Assembly: GCA_017454525.1 (NCBI GenBank)
Contig: JAFTCT010000095.1
Span: 1-37,299 of the forward strand
DNA length: 37,299 nt
Source of the DNA: Clostridia bacterium
Lineage (GTDB): Bacteria; Bacillota; Clostridia; Oscillospirales; CAG-272
Reading direction: 5' to 3'
Each line of letters starts with the position of its first letter. Within the stretch, counting starts at the first letter, position 1. Both the position numbers and the translations under genes were made by a program. The notes below the pieces were generated by a model. The model saw nothing but the letters and a program-made list of their open reading frames with translations, was not told where the DNA came from and ran no database searches. Positions 17,187 to 26,037 of this stretch are shown here, one piece after another.

Positions 17187-20050
17187 TATTTGTTTTCCTT
17201 CTGCGCCGCTTTCCACGCCTTGCGCTTCTCGCGCATGATCTTGGCGTCTTCCGAGCCGGCGTTCACGATGATCTTGCCGATACGGGAAAGCTCATATTTG
17301 AGAAGCCCCGTCACCTTGTCTTCCGCTACGCGCATATCCGAACACTTCGGATTGTCCCTGATCAGATGGATCGCGTCGAACTGACACTTCGTCGTGCAGA
17401 GACCGCAGCCGATGCACTTGTTCGGGTCGACGTAGGACGCGCCGCAGGAGAGACACCGGGAGGTCTCGATCTTGACCTGCTCTTCGGTCAGCGTGAGGTG
17501 CAGATCCTTATAGGACGTTCTGTGATCTTCGCTTTCGTCCATTCCGGCTTCCTGACGGCCCGCCGTATCGTAATCCGGAACAGAGATGTCTTCGGTGTTG
17601 AGCGGCGTGTACGCGCGGCGGTTTCTGCCGATGGTCATATGCGCCTTCGGACGGACGAAGCGGTGCAGGCTCTCCGCGGCTTCATGTCCCGCAGCGATGG
17701 CGTCGATCACGAACTTCGGGCCGGTGTAAACGTCGCCGCCTACGAAGATGTCCTCTTCGGCGGTCTGATAGGTGAATTTATCCGCAACGGGATAGTTTCC
17801 GTGCCAGAATTCCACCTTGGTGCCGTCAAGCAGCTTGCCCCACTCGATCGTCTGTCCGATCGCGAACACGATCTTGTCGGCTTTCACTTCGACGGTGTCG
17901 TTTTCATCATACTCCGGAGCGAATTTGCCGTCGGTGTTGTAAACAGACGTGCAGCGTTTGAAAACGATGCCCGTCACTTCGCCGTTTTCGTTTGTGAGGA
18001 CTTCTTTGGGTCCCCATCCGTTTTCGATCGCGATATCCTCTTCGAGGGTTTCCGCAATCTCCTGCTTTGTAGCGGGCATGATCTCGCGCGACTCGAGAGA
18101 GAACATTTTTACGCTCGCGGCGCCGAGACGGTGCGCGTTTCTCGCGCAGTCGACGGCGACGTTTCCTCCGCCGACGACCACCACGTCGCCGCCGAACGGT
18201 TCGCGCTTTTCATAGTTCTTTCTGAGATAGGATACGGCGACGTCCGTGCCCTTTGCCGTGTCGTTCGGAACGCCGGGGCGTCTGCCGCCCTGGCAGCCGA
18301 TCGCGATGTAAAACGCTTTATAGCCCTGCTCGCGCAGCTCGCCGATCGTCACGTCCTCGCCGACGTTGACGCCGCATCTGATCTCGACTCCCATCTTTCT
18401 CAGCACGTCGATCTCGGCTTCGATCACGTCCTTTTCCAGCTTGTAGCTGGGAATGCCGTAGGTGAGCATACCTCCGGGCGTCGGATTCTTTTCAAAGACC
18501 GTGGGCGCATATCCCATTTCCGCAAGATAATACGCGGCGGAAAGGCCCGCAGGGCCCGCTCCGATGATCGCGATCTTTTCTTTCCAGTCGCCGACCAGGG
18601 ACTGCACGACCTTCTCCGGCACGTAGCGGTCCTGATCTTTCAGTTCAAGATCCGCCACGAACTTTTTGACGGCGTCGATTGAGACGGGCGCGTCGATCGT
18701 GCCTCTCGTGCAGGCGTCCTCGCAGCGCTTGTTGCAGACTCTTCCGCATACCGACGGGAAGGGGTTCTCGGTCTTGATCATCGCGAGCGCCTCGCGGTAC
18801 TTGCCGTCTCTGGCCAGCTTCAGATACGCCTGGATCGGCACGTGCGCGGGGCACGCCGCCTTACAGGGAGCGCTTCCCGAGGCGTACGTATTGGACGCGA
18901 CCTGACTGTCGCGGTAGTTCTCATCCCATGCGTATTCTCCCCAGCGGACCTTGTCGGGCAGAATGGAATGGCGGTATTTGACCTCCGATCCGTCCTTGCG
19001 GCAGAGTTTCTGGCCGAGTTTCACGGCGCCGGCGGGACAAATCTCCACGCACTTTCCGCAGGCGACGCACTTTTCGCGGTCGACCTTCGAGGTGTAGGCG
19101 CTTCTCGACAGATAGGGCGTATTGAACAGCATGCTCGTGCGGAGCGCGTTGCAGATGCGCACGTTGCAGTTGCAGATATCGAAGATCTTGTTCTCGCCGT
19201 CGATATTGGTGATCTGGTGAACGTAACCGTTCTTTTCGGCAAGTTCAAAGATCTCCATGGCGCGCTCTTTGGTGATGTAGTGCGCGCGGTGTGTTTCAAC
19301 GGCGTAGTCCGCCATATCTCCGAGCTGGACGCACCAGTCGTTCACGTCGTCGGTACAGCCCTCGTCGAGAACGGCGCGGGAAGCGCGGCAGGAGCAGATG
19401 CCTGCGGCAATGTGACCGTCGTATTTGTCGAGCCAGTAGGAGATGCGTTCCAGAGAGATCGCCTCCTGATTGGCGTCGATCGCTTTCTCGACCGGGATCG
19501 TATGCATTCCGATGCCCATTCCGCCCGGAGCAACCATATGGGTGATCCCCGCAAGCGGGATAAACGTCATCCTCTCAAAGAAGGAAGTGACGGCGGGATT
19601 CTTTTCGATCCTGTCAACGGACGAGTTGAAGAGCTCTGCGCTGCCGGGCACGAAGAACGGCAGACGGTAGCGCTTGATCTTCGGCGCGTTTTCGATCGGA
19701 TGGTCGTTTTTGAGGTTGTGCGTGTAGTTGTCGCCGTAGTCGTATTCGATGATGCCGATCACCGACATCTGTTCGTATACTTCTTCGATGTGCTTGGGAT
19801 CCACGCCCTTGTGAAGTTTGATCAGATCGTCGAGCGTGTAGTGACGGCGCAGCTTCATCTTGTTGCACATATCCACCATCTCGGGCGTAAGCATCTCGCG
19901 AAGTCCCCAGTATTCCGGGTCGTCTGCGCTCACTCCGCCGATCTTGTGCACGACCACGTCGGTGATCTTTCTGGCAAGCTTTGCGTAATTCTTTTGCAGA
20001 TCCTTCTCATTTTGGTATTCGCTTCTTACAGCGTCGCTTTGTTTTGGCAT
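17186..20050 (-). CDS. Multi-domain iron-sulfur flavoprotein, GltD/NfnB-like (954 aa)
   Basis: The protein couples several modules. Residues 1-315 are an N-terminal region with ICSCRASR near 218 and ICNCNVRICN near 292, probable cluster ligands. A 4Fe-4S ferredoxin motif (CVACGKCVEICPAG) lies at 328-341. A GltD-type module has C396/C400 and CGRVCNKRCEDAC near 435, an FAD Rossmann motif IIGAGPAGLSAAYYLAE at ~495 and an NAD(P) motif VVVVGGGNVAVDCARNAH near 623. A C-terminal CLSCG...CIGCGLCTTKCQ cluster lies at 866-890. It resembles the electron-transfer subunits of glutamate synthase and NADH-dependent ferredoxin:NADP oxidoreductase, with a family-specific N-terminus. It should be a cytoplasmic NAD(P)H-linked electron carrier; the partner is unknown. 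Confidence 0.88.
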   Translation of the reverse strand: MPKQSDAVRSEYQNEKDLQKNYAKLARKITDVVVHKIGGVSADDPEYWGLREMLTPEMVDMCNKMKLRRHYTLDDLIKLHKGVDPKHIEEVYEQMSVIGIIEYDYGDNYTHNLKNDHPIENAPKIKRYRLPFFVPGSAELFNSSVDRIEKNPAVTSFFERMTFIPLAGITHMVAPGGMGIGMHTIPVEKAIDANQEAISLERISYWLDKYDGHIAAGICSCRASRAVLDEGCTDDVNDWCVQLGDMADYAVETHRAHYITKERAMEIFELAEKNGYVHQITNIDGENKIFDICNCNVRICNALRTSMLFNTPYLSRSAYTSKVDREKCVACGKCVEICPAGAVKLGQKLCRKDGSEVKYRHSILPDKVRWGEYAWDENYRDSQVASNTYASGSAPCKAACPAHVPIQAYLKLARDGKYREALAMIKTENPFPSVCGRVCNKRCEDACTRGTIDAPVSIDAVKKFVADLELKDQDRYVPEKVVQSLVGDWKEKIAIIGAGPAGLSAAYYLAEMGYAPTVFEKNPTPGGMLTYGIPSYKLEKDVIEAEIDVLRKMGVEIRCGVNVGEDVTIGELREQGYKAFYIAIGCQGGRRPGVPNDTAKGTDVAVSYLRKNYEKREPFGGDVVVVGGGNVAVDCARNAHRLGAASVKMFSLESREIMPATKQEIAETLEEDIAIENGWGPKEVLTNENGEVTGIVFKRCTSVYNTDGKFAPEYDENDTVEVKADKIVFAIGQTIEWGKLLDGTKVEFWHGNYPVADKFTYQTAEEDIFVGGDVYTGPKFVIDAIAAGHEAAESLHRFVRPKAHMTIGRNRRAYTPLNTEDISVPDYDTAGRQEAGMDESEDHRTSYKDLHLTLTEEQVKIETSRCLSCGASYVDPNKCIGCGLCTTKCQFDAIHLIRDNPKCSDMRVAEDKVTGLLKYELSRIGKIIVNAGSEDAKIMREKRKAWKAAQKENK

Positions 20051-20053
20051 AAC

Positions 20054-20713
20054 TCACACCTCTGTTAATTTCTTTATAAACCAGTTTTCAAGAGCGTCCA
20101 TGTTTTCTCCGGTTTTCGCGGAGACCGGTATCACGCAGGCGCCGCCGTTCCGCTCGCCGACGTTCCTCCGGCATTCTTCGAGGTCAAAATCAAAATAAGG
20201 AAGCGCGTCGGTCTTGCTGATCACGACGAGATCGCATTTCTGAAACACCAGGGGGTATTTCAGCGGTTTGTCGGTCCCTTCGGGAACGGACAGGATCACC
20301 ATGCTGAACGTCGCGCCGGTGTCGTACTCCGCGGGGCAGACAAGATTTCCGACGTTTTCGAGGAAAATGAGATCGAATCCGTCGCCGAGTTCCCGAAGCC
20401 CCTGCCCGGTCATCCCGGCGTCGAGGTGACACATGCCGCCCGTGTGAAGCTGTACGCACGGACACCCCGTCTCCTTCGCCACGGTGACGGCGTCGACGTC
20501 GGAGTCGATATCCGCTTCCATCACGCCGATCCGGCGGCTTTTTGCAAGGCGTCTGATCAGCGCGACGAGCAGCGTCGTCTTTCCCGCGCCGGGAGAGGAC
20601 ATCACGTTCACAAGAACCGTCCCTTTTCGGCGAAGGGCGGCGCGCAGTTCGTCCGCGGCACGATCGTTATCCTCGAACACGCTTTTTGACAGCAGTATCG
20701 TTCTTACTTCCAT
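20054..20713 (-). CDS. hypB: HypB-family nickel GTPase, first copy
   Basis: The 219-residue protein is a HypB-type GTPase: P loop SSPGAGKTTLL near residue 40, EADIDSD (switch), the metal-binding TGGMCHLDAGM, NVGNLVCPAEYDTG and the base-specificity motif SKTD. It lacks the N-terminal His-rich or CxxCGC nickel-storage region of some HypB proteins. Its ATG overlaps the TGA of the upstream FAD gene (TGATG), and its stop is 3 bp before the 954-residue gene. It is clearly homologous to, but diverged from, the second copy at 22178-22846. Confidence 0.9.
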   Translation of the reverse strand: MEVRTILLSKSVFEDNDRAADELRAALRRKGTVLVNVMSSPGAGKTTLLVALIRRLAKSRRIGVMEADIDSDVDAVTVAKETGCPCVQLHTGGMCHLDAGMTGQGLRELGDGFDLIFLENVGNLVCPAEYDTGATFSMVILSVPEGTDKPLKYPLVFQKCDLVVISKTDALPYFDFDLEECRRNVGERNGGACVIPVSAKTGENMDALENWFIKKLTEV

Positions 20714-22164
20714 CAGAAGAATCTGCCGATGATATCTTTACTTGCGGCGCAGGTGTCTTCCATATCCCCGAAGCTGAGGATCTCGCCTGCGTAATACGTA
20801 TTGTTCACGCCCTGGATCTTTTCAAGCCTGTCGTACCAGCCTTTTCCGTAATCCTCGGGGGAAACGTGCGGGCAGTAATAACTCTCCTGCGCGTAAAGAA
20901 CTTCCTTGATCGGGAATTTCAGCGCCTTCTCAATGTCGTCCTTCATCAACCCGAGCGTTTTATCGTAAGGAACGTCGGGATCGCCTGTGTGATTGCGCAG
21001 CGCGTATACCGTGCAGGGGCAGTTCTTGCCGAAATCTTCCCATCTGTGGTAGTAAACCATGGCGTGGCCGAGGCGTTCGGGCTCCATATTCTCGAAAATA
21101 TAGCCGGATATGACCGGTCCCTTGTCCTCTTCGAAGCGGGCGATGAAGTCGACGTATTTTTCGTGCACGATCTTGGAGAAGAGTTCGCGCTCTTCGGCGG
21201 AAGCGTCCGCGTAATCCTTGAAATAGTCGAGAGGCGTTGTGACGATCAGTTTATCGAAGATCTCGGTGCTTTCGACTCCGTCCTTGTTTCTGACGGTGAC
21301 ATTGACTTTTCCGTCGGGACGTTCGACCTTCACGACCTCCGTGTTGAGCAGCGCCGGGTGCTTCAGCTTCCGGTTCACGCTCTCGTAGATCTCCTGTGTG
21401 CCGTCCTGCCACGTCCACAGACGGAGGCCGACGAATTCGGCGGCGGTCGTCATATCGAGATACTTCAGCACGTACGCCGCGGGGATCTCGTCGAAATAGC
21501 CGTAGCCGAAGGAGGTGTACGGCGCGATCCAGATGCGCTGTACCTCCGGGACCTTGTTGATCTCGCAGAATTTCTTGAAGGGCAGAGCAAGGTCTTTAAG
21601 ATTCGGGTTCGTTCCCTTTATATAGTTCGGAAACGCCTCGCCTGCGTTGGATCCGTCCGCGTTTTTAACGATCTTGGAAATGCCGCTGTAACTGCCGCTT
21701 GCAACGCCTACGTGACCGTAGCAGTCGTAGCCTGCGTACTTTGCCTCCATCAGCTTCTTCAGTTTCTTGAACTGCATTTTCAGCTTGAGAAGTCCGATGG
21801 TTTTTTTCAGAGATTTGTCGACTTTGGGGTTGAACGGCTCGATTTTCTCGCCCGTTACGCTGCGGTATTCGCGGCGCATATTGGGTTCCCCTTTTTTGAA
21901 ATCGGGCCCTTTGTGGTAGTAGCCGCCGAACTCTTCCATTTCGGAAACTGCGTGGTAGGTGATCGCGCCCATGATCGCTCCCGTTTCGTAGGTACGGCTC
22001 TCTCCATTCGCTTCGATCCGGGGGGAATAAGCCTTTCCGCCCACCTTGTTCAGTTTTTCGTAGATGACGTAATCGGTATACCCCTTCTTTTCAAGATAGA
22101 CCGCGCACGCAAGTCCTGCGGGACCTCCGCCGATGATACAGATCCTTTTGTTCGCTTTTTCCAT
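20713..22164 (-). CDS. FAD-dependent oxidoreductase, amine-oxidase/phytoene-desaturase-like
   Basis: The 483-residue protein starts with a dinucleotide-binding motif (IIGGGPAGLACAVYLEKKGY, residues 10-29), followed by an EKLNKVGGKAYSPR motif typical of the flavin-containing amine oxidase superfamily. A second FAD contact is seen as TTPLDYFK, and the C-terminal region (YYAGEILSFGDMEDTCAASK) has the family FAD-closing GD motif. The substrate is not predictable. It sits between two hypB genes in one operon, 13 bp after the first gene and overlapping the next, which suggests that its product works with the nickel chaperones or with a nickel enzyme elsewhere. Confidence 0.83.
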   Translation of the reverse strand: MEKANKRICIIGGGPAGLACAVYLEKKGYTDYVIYEKLNKVGGKAYSPRIEANGESRTYETGAIMGAITYHAVSEMEEFGGYYHKGPDFKKGEPNMRREYRSVTGEKIEPFNPKVDKSLKKTIGLLKLKMQFKKLKKLMEAKYAGYDCYGHVGVASGSYSGISKIVKNADGSNAGEAFPNYIKGTNPNLKDLALPFKKFCEINKVPEVQRIWIAPYTSFGYGYFDEIPAAYVLKYLDMTTAAEFVGLRLWTWQDGTQEIYESVNRKLKHPALLNTEVVKVERPDGKVNVTVRNKDGVESTEIFDKLIVTTPLDYFKDYADASAEERELFSKIVHEKYVDFIARFEEDKGPVISGYIFENMEPERLGHAMVYYHRWEDFGKNCPCTVYALRNHTGDPDVPYDKTLGLMKDDIEKALKFPIKEVLYAQESYYCPHVSPEDYGKGWYDRLEKIQGVNNTYYAGEILSFGDMEDTCAASKDIIGRFF

Positions 22165-22177
22165 GGTTGATCCTTTC

Positions 22178-22846
22178 TTATAATACTCTTATTTTTTTCG
22201 CAATTTTGTTTTTCAAATATTCCGCGAGTTCTTCCACGCCCTCGCCCGTTGCGGCGCAGGTGAAAAACACGTCTGCGTTTTTATTGCGTTTTCTGATATT
22301 GTTCATAGCTTTTTCTCTGTCAAAATCGAAAACGGGCGCGACGTCGAGTTTCGTCACCGCCACGGCGGACGCGACCTCGAACATCAGCGGATACTTTAAC
22401 GGTTTGTCGTCCCCCTCCGGCACGCTGAGCAGGACAAGATTCAGATCCGCTCCGGTGTCGAATTCCGCGGGACAGACGAGATTGCCGATGTTTTCGAGAA
22501 AGACCGCGTCCAGTCCGTCCGTTCCGAGCGCTTCGAGCGCCTCCTCGCTCATCTGACACGTGATGTGGCAGGCGCCGCCTGTATGCATTTGTATCGTGCG
22601 GACGCCCGTCGCCCGTTCGATCGTGAGCGCGTCCTTGTCCGAGTCAATATCCGCCTCGATCACGCCGATGCGGAACTCTTTTTGAAGCGCCGGGATCAGC
22701 TTCGTCAGCAGGGTCGTCTTGCCCGCACCGGGCGAAGACATCAGATTTACGTAGCAGACGTTCTTCTTTTTCAAAAAGTCGCGCACGTCCTTCGCGCGTT
22801 CGTTGTTCCGGGACAGGATGTCCTCTTTTATCAGTACAGTTTTCAT
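22178..22846 (-). CDS. hypB: HypB-family nickel GTPase, second copy (first gene of operon)
   Basis: The 222-residue protein has the P loop SSPGAGKTTLL, EADIDSD, the metal site TGGACHITCQM, NIGNLVCPAEFDTG and a TKLD base-specificity motif. The ATG at 22846 has no Shine-Dalgarno, and only 6 bases separate it from a perfect -10 box, so the mRNA probably starts at or next to the start codon (leaderless). The extra upstream in-frame codons have no credible start. Extra Cys in CHITC distinguishes it from copy one and may alter metal binding. Confidence 0.9.
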   Translation of the reverse strand: MKTVLIKEDILSRNNERAKDVRDFLKKKNVCYVNLMSSPGAGKTTLLTKLIPALQKEFRIGVIEADIDSDKDALTIERATGVRTIQMHTGGACHITCQMSEEALEALGTDGLDAVFLENIGNLVCPAEFDTGADLNLVLLSVPEGDDKPLKYPLMFEVASAVAVTKLDVAPVFDFDREKAMNNIRKRNKNADVFFTCAATGEGVEELAEYLKNKIAKKIRVL

Positions 22847-22852
22847 AAATAT

Positions 22853-22881
22853 ATTATAACTCACGGCGAAAGAAAAGTCAA
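22853..22881 (-). promoter_or_regulatory. Promoter of the hypB-FAD-hypB-GltD-like-hypA operon
   Basis: On the minus strand TTGACT (22881-22876), 17 bases, TATAAT (22858-22853), then 6 bases to the ATG. It lies directly left of the longest GGGtGRT repeat copy. Confidence 0.85.
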
Positions 22882-22907
22882 GTATGAAAACACTTCGAAA
22901 CGAGTGT

Positions 22908-23224
22908 TTCTCTGCGGCTTCGGGCGGCGGCACCGGCAGAACCCTGCACCCCGACAACATGGCGGCGGGACCGAGCAGCTACGGCATGACCGATACGATG
23001 GGCAGAATGCACAGCGACGCGCAGTTCGCGGGTTCCTCCAGCGTCCCGGCACACGTCGAGATGATGGGACTTATCGGTATGGGCAACAACCCGATGGTAG
23101 GTGCTACCGTCGCGGTGGCTGTCGCGGTCGAGGAGAGCTTTAAGAAATAAGGCTTTTTGAAAGATTTACAGCAAAAAAGAATCGGACACGTCATTTCGCA
23201 GGGATGCGGGATGACGTGTCCGAT
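22908..23224 (+). repeat. GGGtGRT 3'-end repeat, copy 4 (longest, includes the GGGtGRT motif)
   Basis: About 80 codons are copied, including SGGGTGRTLHPDNMAAGPSS, through to the stop at 23148-23150. From 22920 on, six base differences from the resident gene can be counted, and all are silent third-position changes. Upstream of that the likeness fades over a few codons. The standard tail follows, with a perfect 19-bp hairpin at 23181-23224. A short ORF with an ATG at 22884 covers it but has no good ribosome site. Confidence 0.95.
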
Positions 23225-23306
23225 TTACAATCTGGGAGATCTTTTGACAAATAAGATCCGGCCGTTCCGAAAAACAATACCCGGCGACAGAAAAAACGCA
23301 AAAAAC

Positions 23307-23335
23307 TTTACAAAAATCCGAAAAAATGTTATAAT
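23307..23335 (+). promoter_or_regulatory. Promoter of fucO
   Basis: TTTACA (23307-23312), 17 bases, TATAAT (23330-23335), 32 bp before the start codon. Confidence 0.75.
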
Positions 23336-23367
23336 AGTATCAACAAACAATTTTTAAGGAGGCAACT

Positions 23368-24516
23368 ATGGCAAATCGAATCGTATTGAACACCATTTCT
23401 TATCACGGACACGGAGCGATCGAAAACATCGTTCCGGAGTTGAAGGCGCGGGGCTTCAGGAAGGCGTTTTTGACGTCTGACGCAGACCTGATCAAATTCG
23501 GCGTGACGGCGAAGATCACGTCCTTACTTGAAAAGGCGGAAATTCCCTACACGGTTTACAGCGACATCAAGCCGAACCCCACCATCGAAAACGTGCAGAA
23601 CGGCGTGGCGGCGTTCAACGCTTCGGGCGCTGACTGCATCATCGCCATCGGCGGCGGCTCCTCGATGGATACGGCAAAAGCGATCGGGATCATCGCGACC
23701 AATCCCGAGTTTTCCGACGTTCGTTCTTTGGAGGGCGTTGCGCCGACAAAGAATCACGCCGTTTTCACCATTGCGGTATCGACCACGGCGGGAACCGCGG
23801 CGGAGGTCACGATCAACTACGTCATCACCGACGTTGAAAAAAAGCGCAAGTTCGTTTGCGTAGACGTCAACGACATTCCCGAAATCGCCGTCGTCGATCC
23901 CGACATGATGTCGACCATGCCCAGGGGACTGACGGCAGCCACCGGCATGGACGCGCTCACCCACGCCATTGAAGGCTATATCACCAAAGGACACTGCGCC
24001 ATTTCCGATATGTTCCATCTCGAGGCCATCCGTCTGATTTCAAAGAACCTGCGCGGCGCCGTCGCCAACACCCCGGAAGGGCGCGAAGGAATGGCGCTCG
24101 GGCAGTATATCGCCGGTATGGGCTTCTCAAACGTGGGTCTGGGCATCGTGCACAGCATGGCGCACGGCCTTTCCGCGCTCTACGACACGCCTCACGGCGT
24201 TGCCTGCGCGATCCTGCTGCCCGTGGGGCTTGAATACAACAAGTGCGTATCGGGACAGCGCTACCGCGCGATCGGCAGAGCCATGGAGGTCGCGGGCATT
24301 GACGGCATGAACGACGAAGAAGCCGCCAACGCAACGATCGCCGCCGTCAGACAGCTCTCCGCAGACGTCGGCATCCCCGCAAACCTCAAGGGCATTTTGC
24401 ACGAAGAAGACGTCTCTTTCCTTGCGCAATCGGCGTTCGACGACGCATGCCGCCCCGGCAACCCGAGAGATACCAGCGTCGGGGAGATCGTCGAACTGTA
24501 CAAGAGTCAGCTCTGA
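23368..24516 (+). CDS. fucO: Iron-dependent lactaldehyde reductase / 1,2-propanediol oxidoreductase
   Basis: This 382-residue group III alcohol dehydrogenase matches FucO along its whole length, which reduces lactaldehyde to 1,2-propanediol with NADH in fucose and rhamnose breakdown. The cofactor loop GGGSSMDTAKAIG (residues 95-107) and the metal ligands D195, H199, H262 and H276 are present at the FucO positions, as is the block NPEFSDVRSLEGVAPT. AAGGAGG precedes the ATG. It stands alone between a repeat copy and a hairpin, with no other fucose genes nearby, so it may serve general aldehyde reduction. Confidence 0.93.
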   Translation: MANRIVLNTISYHGHGAIENIVPELKARGFRKAFLTSDADLIKFGVTAKITSLLEKAEIPYTVYSDIKPNPTIENVQNGVAAFNASGADCIIAIGGGSSMDTAKAIGIIATNPEFSDVRSLEGVAPTKNHAVFTIAVSTTAGTAAEVTINYVITDVEKKRKFVCVDVNDIPEIAVVDPDMMSTMPRGLTAATGMDALTHAIEGYITKGHCAISDMFHLEAIRLISKNLRGAVANTPEGREGMALGQYIAGMGFSNVGLGIVHSMAHGLSALYDTPHGVACAILLPVGLEYNKCVSGQRYRAIGRAMEVAGIDGMNDEEAANATIAAVRQLSADVGIPANLKGILHEEDVSFLAQSAFDDACRPGNPRDTSVGEIVELYKSQL

Positions 24517-24560
24517 TCGCTTCTCATTGCTCGCCGCCGCGGCAGAGTCGAATAAAAAAC

Positions 24561-24595
24561 GGACACATCCTTTCGCAAAAGCGGGGGATGTGTCC
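24561..24595 (+). terminator. Hairpin of the repeat family behind fucO
   Basis: GGACACATCC and GGATGTGTCC form the outer stem, continued by TTCGC/GCGGG around AAAA with one bulged T. It belongs to the repeat hairpin family but lacks the GGGtGRT coding end in front of it. Confidence 0.8.
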
Positions 24596-24679
24596 AACTG
24601 ATATTTGCAACATTTGAAAAAAGCAGTAAAACGCCTCAAAAAGTGCTCATTTTTGGCCGCTTTAAGGCATTGCCGACGT

Positions 24680-24745
24680 ATGCACGGCGACGCGCAGTTC
24701 GCCGGCTCCTCCTCTGTTCCGGCGCACGTCGGGATGATGGACCTC
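24680..24745 (+). repeat. Isolated GGGtGRT internal fragment (no tail)
   Basis: Encodes MHGDAQFAGSSSVPAHVGMM, matching the gene just upstream of the part found in the short repeat copies. It breaks off before the conserved core and has no hairpin behind it. The surrounding 24596-24827 stretch has no gene. Confidence 0.85.
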
Positions 24746-24827
24746 AGACCGTCAGGAGATTCGTTTCACGCTTCTCGCGAAGCAACTCCGGAAACGACTC
24801 GATGGCCGTCGCTGCAGGGCGCGGTAC

Positions 24828-24856
24828 TTGACAAAACGCCCGTAATGGTATATACT
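24828..24856 (+). promoter_or_regulatory. Promoter of the alpha-galactosidase gene
   Basis: TTGACA (24828-24833), 17 bases, TATACT (24851-24856), 46 bp before the start. Confidence 0.85.
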
Positions 24857-24902
24857 GTCATCAAACGAAAACCGAGAAAAAACAAGGAAAGGGACGAGAA
24901 AA

Positions 24903-26033
24903 ATGCTTGCAAAAAGACCGCCTATGGGCTTCAACACCTGGAACACCTTCGGAGGAAACATTTCGGAGCAGCTGATCATCGAAACCTGCGACGCGATGGT
25001 CGAAAAAGGGTACCGCGACGCCGGATATAAATACATCGTGATCGACGATTGCTGGATGACCGGCGAGCGCGACAAAAACGGAAGGCTGGTGCCCGATCCC
25101 GCGAAATTCCCGCACGGGATGCGCTGTCTTGCCGACTATATCCATGAGCGCGGGATGAAATTCGGCATCTATTCCTGCGCGGGCACGCGCACCTGCCAGG
25201 GGCTCCCCTCCTCTTTCGGACACGAATTCGAGGACGCGCGCACCTTCGCGGAGTGGGGCGTCGATTTTCTGAAATACGACTTCTGCAATTTCCCGGAACG
25301 CGCGGACTGCAAGCTCGCCTACCACACCATGAGCATGGCGCTGAAATCGAGCGGCAGAGAAATCCTCTTCTCCGCGTGCCAGTGGGGCAGAGAAGAGCCC
25401 TGGAAGTGGATGCGTTCGATCGGCGCGCACATGTACCGTTCGACCGGCGATATCTGGGACAACTATATTTCAATCAGGGATATCGCCGAGAGCCAGTTTG
25501 AAAACCTTCCCACCAACGCTTCCGGCTGCTTCAACGATCCCGATATGCTGGTGGTCGGCATGTACGGAAAGGGCAACGTCGGTGACAGCGAAAACCGCGT
25601 GACCGACGAGGAATACAGAACGCACTTCGCGCTCTGGTGCTTTATGGGCGTTCCGCTGATGATCGGCGGAGACGTGCGCACTATGGACGGTTTCTCAAAG
25701 GATCTGCTTCTGAACAAAGAGCTGATCGCCGTCGATCAGGACGAAGAATGCCGCGATCCCTTTATGGTCGGCAACAGAGGCGGTCACCGCCCGGTCTTCA
25801 TCCGGCACATGTCGGACGGCGGCTTCGTCATCGGAATGTTCAATCTTTCCGACAACCGCGCGGGGATGCCCTTCATCTTCGCGGACGCGGGACTTCCGTA
25901 CGCTTCCGGCGTCGGACTGCGCCTGACCGATCTGTTTACCGGGGAGGACCTCGGCGTCAAGCGCGATTATTTCGTGCCGGTGCTTGAAAAGCACGCGTGC
26001 AGACTCTATCGCGCGTATCTTGAAAGGGTCTGA
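24903..26033 (+). CDS. Alpha-galactosidase, glycoside hydrolase family 27
   Basis: The 376-residue enzyme has the GH27 layout: N-terminal barrel start PPMGFNTWNTFG, YIVIDDCW, the nucleophile Asp126 in FLKYDFCN, and the acid/base Asp in CFNDPDML near 211-215. A C-terminal beta domain ends at ACRLYR. There is no signal peptide, so it acts inside the cell on imported alpha-galactosides such as raffinose-type sugars (galactosidase is the usual GH27 activity; related activities exist). It is shorter than eukaryotic GH27 enzymes but normal for Clostridia. GGAAAGGG precedes the ATG, and a small zinc protein gene follows after 4 bp. Confidence 0.9.
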   Translation: MLAKRPPMGFNTWNTFGGNISEQLIIETCDAMVEKGYRDAGYKYIVIDDCWMTGERDKNGRLVPDPAKFPHGMRCLADYIHERGMKFGIYSCAGTRTCQGLPSSFGHEFEDARTFAEWGVDFLKYDFCNFPERADCKLAYHTMSMALKSSGREILFSACQWGREEPWKWMRSIGAHMYRSTGDIWDNYISIRDIAESQFENLPTNASGCFNDPDMLVVGMYGKGNVGDSENRVTDEEYRTHFALWCFMGVPLMIGGDVRTMDGFSKDLLLNKELIAVDQDEECRDPFMVGNRGGHRPVFIRHMSDGGFVIGMFNLSDNRAGMPFIFADAGLPYASGVGLRLTDLFTGEDLGVKRDYFVPVLEKHACRLYRAYLERV

Positions 26034-26037
26034 CGCC

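Noticed and set aside
22884..23150. 88-residue ORF containing the GGGtGRT motif as a functional short gene
   Set aside because: It lacks a proper ribosome site and two-thirds of the family protein; it is better explained as a repeat copy.
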